DNA from: Patella vulgata
Taxonomy: Eukaryota > Mollusca > Gastropoda > Patellidae
Assembly (NCBI RefSeq): GCF_932274485.2
Contig: NC_065885.2
Coordinates: forward strand, 563,001 to 627,000
Length of the DNA: 64,000 nt
Direction of reading: 5' to 3'
Position 1 is the first letter of the stretch, and each line of letters begins with the position of its first letter. The notes under the pieces are model-generated. The model saw only the letters and a list, made by a program, of their open reading frames with translations. It was not told the origin of the DNA and made no database searches. This document shows, in pieces, positions 56,935 through 64,000 of this stretch. Both the position numbers and the translations under genes were made by a program.

Positions 56935-57222
56935 TTTAAATGTCACTGATTGTCGCACCAATCGCGCTAATGAAGTCGGACAACTCTCATGGAATATGCT
57001 TTGAGGGAAATTTGGCCGCTCAGCGGTCTTTCCGCCATACCTTTTCTTCGATTTCCGACATGCGGGTGGACCTCGATCTTTTGATCTAGACACTTTGAAT
57101 TCCCTTACTCCCGTTTTGAACCACTGACAAGGGGAATCCAGGCTGAACTGTCTCGGTAAACACCGGGACGAACCCCGAATCCCACAGTGAGACTGAGCTA
57201 TACTTACTGAGTAACCATGACA
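56935..57222 (-). mobile_element. SINE family A, near full length but ancient
   Basis: Keeps block order at low identity: GCTAATGAAGTCGGACA, ATGCTTTGAGGGAAATTTGG, CACTGACAAGGGGAATCCAG, CACCGGGACGAACCCC and ACTGAGTAACCATGAC. Confidence 0.7.
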
Positions 57223-57418
57223 TATAATTGCTAGCCATTTTACCAATAGTTTCACAGCAAAATCTCGCTCAGATTATTTTAAGAATAAACAGTATATATT
57301 ACACACTCGATTGATGGGTAGATTTTTAAAAAGTAAACCCCATTGATTTGCCTTGCCACGACCAGATAACCAGGGGTCAATTATTCGGCAGTAGTTAAAT
57401 CTTACAGTGTAGACAACA
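57223..57418. other. Spacer
   Basis: Nothing recognised. Confidence 0.35.
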
Positions 57419-57571
57419 TTTAATCGTCAATCTGAATAAAACACAGATCATATTTCGTTTCGTTTTTATAGTTCAAAATTTCGTTTTATTTGTCTTTGTA
57501 GTGTAGGCCATCGAAAGTATAAAAAACGAAACGAAATATAGATCTGTATTTTATTCAGATTGTTTAATCGT
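57419..57571. mobile_element. Mutator-like MITE, internally deleted, with 9-bp duplication
   Basis: The body is 57428-57562 (135 bp): CAATCTGAATAAAACACAG at the left and its inverse at the right, almost only terminal repeats. Both flanks are TTTAATCGT. An internal-deletion derivative of the family at 14556 and 35078. Confidence 0.92.
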
Positions 57572-57860
57572 ATAACAACATCAACCTAACCTACACGGTT
57601 GTAAGAACCGCCCGAAAACAACAAAATAATTTGTATGGATATAGAAACCAGAATAATCCTGACCTTTCTTCTGTTTCATACCCTTTTAAAAATATTTATA
57701 ACAGAATTTCAAATTTTGCTCTATATGTTTCGACAATTTTTGGGGTAATTTGGGGTAATCTGATTTTGAGGCAGGATGATAACAGGTAAACACGGATGGT
57801 ATGGAAACCCCAACGTGAAAATTCTACAGGGATTTGGTGGCACATTTATAGTCTTTATAA
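57572..57860. other. Spacer
   Basis: Nothing recognised. Confidence 0.35.
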
Positions 57861-57863
57861 GAT

Positions 57864-57976
57864 TAGGACGTAGTATCGCTGCCTGGGCAAAATGTCTCTC
57901 ATAGCTCACTGAGTATGTCCATCTTTATTAGTCCAATTTAAGCAGAAAATTAGGACGTTAAACGCCATTTAATTTC
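57864..57976 (+). mobile_element. SINE family A, 3' third
   Basis: GTATCGCTGCCTGGGCAAAA, CTCATAGCTCACTGAG, TTAGGACGTTAAACGCC. Confidence 0.75.
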
Positions 57977-57979
57977 TGT

Positions 57980-58370
57980 AGGTAAACAAGTCGGGACAGT
58001 GAGGTTAGAAGGTGACATGAATTGTGGTCTGAATCCAGTTACATAGCTGTAATATCGGTGGGCCATGTTGGATGTTATTATAACTATAATGTACTGGAAG
58101 TAATTTGATTATCTATTGACTAGCGACTAGAATAATATCCATTAATAAGTTTAAATAAACCATCGTCCATCACTAATAATCAATAATGTATCATTAAAGG
58201 GTCCAACACTATCGGTCGGTCACTGGTTATTGTCGCTCGATGAGTTTACACTCTGATTGCATATATAACGGTTTCTGATATCGCTAGTTATTGCAAACAT
58301 GTATAGCAGCCGGCGATACCGCCTATTATTTAGCGTGTCCAACAATTCTGGGTTTTTTTATGCATTTGGG
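57980..58370. other. Spacer
   Basis: Nothing recognised. Confidence 0.35.
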
Positions 58371-58590
58371 GATTCCCCTTGTCAGTGGTGCAGGACGGAG
58401 GCCCTGTCAATGACAGCTGTCATTCGGATGGGACGAAAAATCGAGTTCCCGTGTACACATTGACATGCACGTAAAAGATCCCTTGGCAGTTGGAATTCGA
58501 TTTAAGAGTAGGCCATAGTGTCGTTGCCCGGGCAAAATTTCCGTCTTGATTAGTCCAGTCGGAGCAGAAAAGTCGGACATTAAACTCCAA
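58371..58590 (+). mobile_element. SINE family A, head missing
   Basis: GATTCCCCTTGTCAGTGGTG, GGATGGGACGAAAAATCGAG, CACGTAAAAGATCCCTTGGC to GGACATTAAACTCC. Confidence 0.88.
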
Positions 58591-58964
58591 AGTCTCATCT
58601 TTCTGTGATATTCTAACAGTTACACCAAGTCGTTTATCTGAGATCAAAACCCCAGTTCTTATCCTATCCTAAAGTTTTGCTTCAATTATCGTTGCAACAT
58701 CAACAACTCGGGGCTCAGGCCTTGCCGCATTGGAGATTTCCAGTGTCAAATTACGAATGGTTAGCGAAAAAAACCAATCAGTTACTAAACAAGGTCATAC
58801 ATACTTTATATACAAAACGTATGTGTGACAACCGCGACTAAATACTTCAATTTATTTATTGAGAAACGTACAGAAAGCTTGTGGATCGACTATTTGACTA
58901 CAGGAGTACTAGGTACACAGGAAACAGCTATACATGGGTACAATTATCAAAAACACAACAGGGT

Positions 58965-60318
58965 CCGTATTTAAAGGTATTCTTAAAGTTAAGTAAAAAT
59001 ACTTAATTTTTTCCACTTAACCAAGTGTCTAACCTTAAATCGGCATTCAAAGGCTCTATTTTACATATACTTGGCTATGTGAAAACTTAACTGCAGACTT
59101 AAAATATGGAATACCAACATTAGCCACAAAGTATGAATTTTTAACTTATGGAATAACCTCAACTGCCAAAAATCACGAATTACTCACGTCGCATGCAAGT
59201 TATGTCTCCTTAAGAGCACCACTATACTCTATTAAAATCTTAGTTGTCATTACTAGGAAAATATTTGTTATATTATAACGCACCAAAATAGTACGACTAT
59301 AATTTATGATAAATTATGAGTGTATCCATCCGTTACCGGGACAGCTGTTTTCGTATAGATGTTTTTTTCAAAAACAACAGATTTCAATAGCAATTATCGA
59401 ATAGTGGTAGTATAATGATGGATACTGTAAATAACTTATAAGCAACACGCAGGGCTATTGGCTTTAAAGTCAAACTGAACAAATCATTCGGTGTTGTTTA
59501 TCAATCTACCATTTGCGAAATTCATAGAAATTGTGCCTGTTCCTAAACTTTAGAATCCCAAAATGCCTGACCATGACGGTACATGGTACATTGCGTGTAC
59601 CAGTTTGTTGGATATTCAGCGCTTTATAAATAGATTATTATTATTAAAACGCAATTAATTGTAAATCATTGGTGGCACGCTTCAGTCAGCAGTCATCATC
59701 ATATATTTGTAAATTTATACAAACGAAGACAAGAACATGTAGCAATCAAAACTTCCAATATGTATATGGGAATGAATTGTAAGACATAAACCATGGCTTG
59801 CTTCCTGCGGCCGTATTTAATATTAACTGGAATCTACAATGGAATTTCAAATTTAACGCATCAAACTTTATTATATGACAGTCGTGGCAAACATGATTGA
59901 TTAAGCAAAACGAACATAACAGATGATCGGGAAAAACATTGGCCATTTCGGTGGTAGTAACTTTATACATTCTACAAAATCAAAGCTGATGATGAAAAAA
60001 AAAACGTTTGATACCAGCTACGCTCGGCGACATGGACTTTGTTTCAATCTCAATTCCCTAACTTTTAAAATCGCTATTACGAGCCTGCTACTACATTGTG
60101 TACTCCGGTTAAAAGAAGTCATTTTAATCTCACTTAACTTTAAGGTACATGTACCTCCCAAAGGTCACTTAAAGTTAAGTGGATCTTTCTCACTTAAACT
60201 GGCCTTTGAATAGCACTAAAAGACTAAACGCTTATAAGTTAAGGCAGCTTAACTTTAAGGAGAAATTCGATGCTTAACTCTGCCTTTGAATACCACTTAC
60301 CCTTAACTTACAGGAAGT
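58965..60318. mobile_element. Candidate long element with TTAAGTTAAG-rich ends
   Basis: Starts GGGTCCGTATTTAAAGGTAT with CTTAAAGTTAAG, and ends ACCCTTAACTTACAGG preceded by TGCCTTTGAATACCAC, roughly the inverse. At 60130-60180, CACTTAACTTTAAGGTACAT forms a near-perfect palindrome with CTTAAAGTTAAGTG. The ~1.35-kb interior has no recognised coding sequence. Confidence 0.35.
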
Positions 60319-60319
60319 T

Positions 60320-61190
60320 ACGTATATTTAATTACTGTATTTCTATTAATGCTACGTGTGAACAATGATTCCCTTGTCGTTATCAAGCACAATATTGCAG
60401 ATAATTACATGTTATATACATTAAAAAAATGAAAAATTTACAATGAACGGATACAGCCAGAACGAACGAAATATATATGTACAATCAAAACATTAGTGAA
60501 ACCATTAAATTGGTAGAACAGTGATCCTTTGAATATAACAATTAAACCATATGCATTGTGTTTATTTTAACGTGTTCGTTTACTAAATGTCGTTTAAACA
60601 GTATGCAATTATCAAGCGAGACATTGCAATGTGTATGTCCTATTACATGCTTTGACACCTGGACGCCTCTTTGGCAGATGTAAATCGAACAATAGTAAAG
60701 GGATGCGGGGGGGGGGGGGGGTCGCACCAGTTAATTTAGTTACAAAACTCCAATAACCTAATATTTTGGTTTCAAGTTAAATCAAATATCAAATAATCAC
60801 GTAATATACACGTGTCACGTTCAAAATATGCTCGTGCCACCCATAATCTTCATCTAATCCGATTGAGTCCAAGTCAGGGGGGATTATCTTCCATTATTAT
60901 TCTGATTATGTTTTTGTAATCCAAATTAAAAGTTAAATAATGTATCTGAGTAACTATTAATGTAGATTAAGATTTCTGATATTAAATATTGTCTGTAAAA
61001 TGATTAACAATGTCTTTAAGATTACAAGAACTGGAATATAAATTCATTTATCGACCATGTATATTTATCACAATATATTAAAATAGAGTACTATGATTTG
61101 TAGGTAAAAATGTTGGGAAGGAGGTCGGGAAGGTGAGGGTAACTAATCCACGGGTTACGGTTACGTTTAGATTTATTGTGGTGTCGTAAT
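60320..61190. other. AT-rich spacer
   Basis: A G-run at 60708-60721. Nothing else recognised. Confidence 0.35.
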
Positions 61191-61292
61191 TGTCTCTTGA
61201 TTAACACAAGGTACAATTTTATGGATACACAATTACTGAGTTTAAAACTAAGCGACGTTTCGACGTGGATACTCTCATCTTTATTAAGCAAA
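61191..61292 (-). mobile_element. Penelope-type terminal motif
   Basis: The minus strand reads GCTTAATAAAGATGAGAGTA, then CCACGTCGAAACGTCGCTTA and CAGTAATTGTG with an ACCTTGTGTTAATCAAGAG end. Confidence 0.5.
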
Positions 61293-61324
61293 TGATCCTC
61301 CTCTTGATTGTTTGATCGTGACCG

Positions 61325-61440
61325 CTGTTTTACGTACCATCTAAACGACTAAACCTCCTGCATCACCGACAAGGGAGACCACCCCGGAAAATGTTGAGGT
61401 TGGATAACCAACCAGCACTACTTATAGACCTAGTGTGGCT
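61325..61440 (-). mobile_element. SINE family A, 5' fragment
   Basis: ACGTACCATCTAAACGACTA, CTGCATCACCGACAAGGGAG, CACCCCGGAAAATG, then a decayed head. Confidence 0.6.
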
Positions 61441-61473
61441 CCACGGGCTTAATATACCGCGACACTTTCTCAG

Positions 61474-61935
61474 TGGGCATTATGTACTATGACATTGATG
61501 CAGGACGGAGGGCCTGACAAGGACAGCTGTCTAGTCGTTCGGATGGCACAAAAACCGAGGTTTCGTGTACATATTGGCGTGCACGTAAAAGATCCTTTGG
61601 CAGTTGGAATTCGATACAAGAGTAGGCCGTAGCGCTGCTGCCCAGGCAAAATTGCCCACATAGCACACTGTATGGCGTATGCTCGTCTTCATTAGCCCAG
61701 TTCAGGAGCAGAACAGTAGGACGTTAAACCTCATTTCATTTCATTTTCTATGACATTTTGGTGCTTGGGCATTATGTATTATGACATTTTCTCAGCGGGC
61801 ATTATGTACTATGACATTTTGGTGCTTGGTCATTATATACTATGCCATGTTGGTACATGGTCATTATGTACTATGACGTGTTGGCGCGTGGTCATTATGT
61901 ATTCTGATATGTTGGCGCGTAGGCATTATGTACTG
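61474..61935. repeat. ~31-bp minisatellite split by a SINE
   Basis: Units GGGCATTATGTACTATGACA plus TTTTGGTGCTT occur at 61474-61496 and 61748-61935. A further stray unit lies at about 62683. Confidence 0.85.
61487..61757 (+). mobile_element. SINE family A in minisatellite, with target duplication
   Basis: The body is 61497-61747, starting GATGCAGGACGGAGGGCC and ending ATTTCATTTCATTTT, flanked by CTATGACATT. Confidence 0.92.
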
Positions 61936-61936
61936 G

Positions 61937-62270
61937 GGGTGGGGTTGGATGGCCGAATGGTTAGCACGATTGCGCTGTATCATAAGGCCTCTTATTGAGT
62001 CAACTGGCGTGGTTTCGAATCCCCGGTTGTACGTGATAGAGAGTAGGGTCGCCCAACCTCGTGGGTTTTCTCCGGGTCCTCCGGTTTCCCCCCACTGCTA
62101 AAGACCCCTACGCGTAAGCGAATTATTGAAATTATTGAGTCAACTGGTGTGGTTTTGATTCTCTTGTTGTAAGTGACAAAGCGTAGGGTCGCCATAAAAT
62201 TAAACCATATGTTAGTCCCGTAATGACCTAGTTTGTGTCGAGTTGACGTTAAACCTAATTTCTCTCTCAT
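61937..62270 (+). mobile_element. SINE family B with internal partial duplication
   Basis: The head GGATGGCCGAATGGTTAGCA and B-box GGTTTCGAATCCCC are intact. After AATTATTGAAATTATTGAGT the B-box-to-GTCGCC segment is repeated in diverged form, then the usual 3' end with (TC)n follows. Confidence 0.88.
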
Positions 62271-62274
62271 TAAA

Positions 62275-63212
62275 GATATATTATGGGAGATACGATAAAG
62301 AGGTGGCAGTTCTCGCTATAATAGTTAAAAACTAGATAGTGTAAAGGTAATTTGCTGAAGATTTCAGTCAAATTGATCCACTATGAGCCGAGAAAGAAGC
62401 CGGTGAATTTTTTGCATAGTCTCGGTTATCATTACTAAAATCATTAATATAAATAGCATAGTCTCGATTATCCACTTTTTCTGATTTAATTATCTTTGGC
62501 CGTTAGCGGCATATAGGAATCTAATCCAGCCTACATCGAAGGCTAGCCTTGACATCGAGAGTTTATTATGGTCTGGATGTCTAATTGATAATTTAGATAA
62601 CATTTCAGGCCTAAAGAAAGACTTGTAATAAGCAGATTTTGCTCTTGCATAATGCATGTTTTAGTATTGTGACTTGTTTGTACGTGGGCATTATAAACTG
62701 TGACATTTTGTCGTGTAATAAATTATGTTTAACATAATACAAAAGAAAAATACAATTAGTTAGCCACGTGAAAACTCCAAGGCCCATGAAAACGCGTAAT
62801 GATTTTTGTAGCATTGGTACCAAATATCTATGTCCCTTTAAAACAAGTCACTGTCGACTGAAAACAATCGATGGCACGAGATGACCCCCAGGCGAACATT
62901 TTGCAATGCATGATAAATATACCTCACTTCCTGGAGATAGTTGAGACTGATTCGATTTAATGTGTGCATTCATTTCAAATCATATGATATAACATCGTTA
63001 TAGAGCTAGACACCGTGTTACACAAGCGATAATGACAATATATAACACACAATTTATAGATGCCGTCTCATACACTTGGGCAAATATGGCTATTCTGGAA
63101 TGACGTTTTATGAATATATGGTGAAATAGTAAACACCACCTTGCAATTGACCATGTTTATCTTTATGTCTTTAAGAGGATATTTATTTGCTTGTGGGTTC
63201 GCCATAGGAAAT
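62275..63212. other. AT-rich spacer
   Basis: Nothing recognised. Confidence 0.35.
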
Positions 63213-63215
63213 TAA

Positions 63216-63388
63216 TGCCAGGGTTCCCTGTCATACAAAGCGTTACGATAGTTATTATAGGATTGTCCTTATTGAGTCCACGATCTGAAGATACGTTAAG
63301 ATACGTTTCGATAGGATCATTACGATTACTTCATGATTAAAACCACGATTTCAATCGTAGCACGAATCGTGATAGTGGGAACCTAGCA
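63216..63388. mobile_element. Short TIR element (TGCCAGGGTTCCC)
   Basis: Left TGCCAGGGTTCCCTG and right GTGGGAACCTAGCA are near-inverse copies, and TAA flanks both sides. The interior has repeated ACGATT/CGTTACGAT motifs. TIR plus a 3-bp TAA duplication suggests a PIF/Harbinger-type MITE; tentative. Confidence 0.5.
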
Positions 63389-63389
63389 T

Positions 63390-63712
63390 AAACGATTGAA
63401 CAAATTATTTCAAAATAACCCAACAATAGCCAATAGGAATTATGTTAAGATGTGATTTTGTTTGTATGTATGGATGAATTTAAAAATTTTATGGTTATAA
63501 CGACTGTTACAAAACTGGCGATAATTCTTCTATGTGTAATACAGCTAGTTAAATAATGTTGGTCTTCATTGGTTTGAATGTATCAATATTATTGAGATTA
63601 TACGGCTGTGACTAGGATCACCAGAACTTGTTCACACATTAATCAATGCCTTTTACTAGTCACAGTTTTTGTCAATAAATGATGCAAATCAGCATTATTT
63701 TGTGTGTGTGTG
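63390..63712. other. AT-rich spacer
   Basis: A (GT)n run at 63700-63713; nothing else. Confidence 0.35.
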
Positions 63713-63714
63713 TG

Positions 63715-63765
63715 AAGTAGCTTTATTTAACGTCCACTTCCATCAAAGTGATATCGCCGACCATC
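63715..63765 (-). mobile_element. Family C tail
   Basis: Reversed AGTAGCTTTATTTAACGTCC, ACTTCC and AGTGATATCGCCGACC. Confidence 0.6.
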
Positions 63766-63783
63766 CATAGAAAGTTGTTAAAA

Positions 63784-64000
63784 ACAGAGAGAGAGAAATG
63801 GAGTTTAACGTCCACTCGACACAAACTAGGTCATTTCGTGACTAACTTATGATTCAATTTTATTTCAATAATTCGCTTGCACGTAGGAGTCTTTTGCGGT
63901 GGGATGAAACCGGATGACCCGGAGAAAACCCACAAGGTTGGACAGGCGACTCTACTCCTTGTCACGTACAACCGGGGAATCGAAACCACGCCAGTTGACA
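63784..64000 (-). mobile_element. SINE family B, cut by the window end
   Basis: Reversed copy with a (GA)n tail, GGAGTTTAACGTCCACTCGA, a complete central block, and CCGGGGAATCGAAACCACGC. The head would lie beyond the window. Confidence 0.9.

Noticed and set aside
59923-60213. 96-codon plus-strand frame
   Set aside because: It runs through the inverted-repeat end of a candidate transposon and has no recognisable domain.

Overview
The window is AT-rich nuclear DNA from an animal, most likely a lophotrochozoan and probably a mollusc. The evidence is one spliced HES-type gene, many short dispersed elements with tRNA-like heads, Penelope-like remnants, a 160-bp-repeat element of the kind described as 'pearl' in bivalves, and a short TTAGGG-type tract. 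The phylum is inferred; no species marker was seen. The only complete protein gene I can support is on the minus strand at 19472-22342. It has four exons encoding a 399-residue bHLH-Orange repressor ending in WRPW, with intron positions like those of vertebrate Hes1. Its upstream region (about 22380-22800) is CpG-rich and holds two Notch/CSL-type sites, with a third in intron 2. A second CpG-rich patch at 45690-45990 shares a CSL-plus-GC-box block with the HES promoter and has a TATAAATA box, but no gene follows it. Everything else is intergenic or intronic and dominated by mobile-element debris and minisatellites. Two large SINE-like families recur about 45 times. Family A is about 330-375 bp, with a tRNA-like head and a tail ending GTTAAACCCCATTTC plus (ATTTC)n. 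Family B is about 255 bp, with a different tRNA-like head and a tail ending GTTAAACCCCATTTC plus (TC)n. A short third family, C, also ends GACGTTAAA. Several copies have clear target-site duplications, and one A copy sits inside a B copy. Terminal-inverted-repeat elements include a Mutator-like MITE family with 9-bp duplications (14.6, 35.1 and 57.4 kb, plus a decayed copy at 1.1 kb), a hAT-type MITE with an 8-bp duplication (50.0 kb), and several other fold-back or TIR elements. Retroelement fossils are a Penelope-like reverse-transcriptase fragment (12.9 kb), scattered Penelope-type terminal motifs, and the tail of another reverse-transcriptase element (37.5 kb). Minisatellites (unit 12 to 74 bp) are frequent at 7.7, 16.2, 18.6, 27.4, 32.4-34.2, 39.8, 51.2, 53.8 and 61.8 kb; several create long but meaningless open frames. 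By region: 0-19 kb repeats and AT-rich spacer; 19-22.8 kb the HES gene and promoter; 23-45 kb SINE-rich spacer with minisatellite clusters; 45.7-46 kb the orphan promoter-like patch; 46-64 kb SINEs, MITEs, a GC-rich island at 56.6 kb and spacer.
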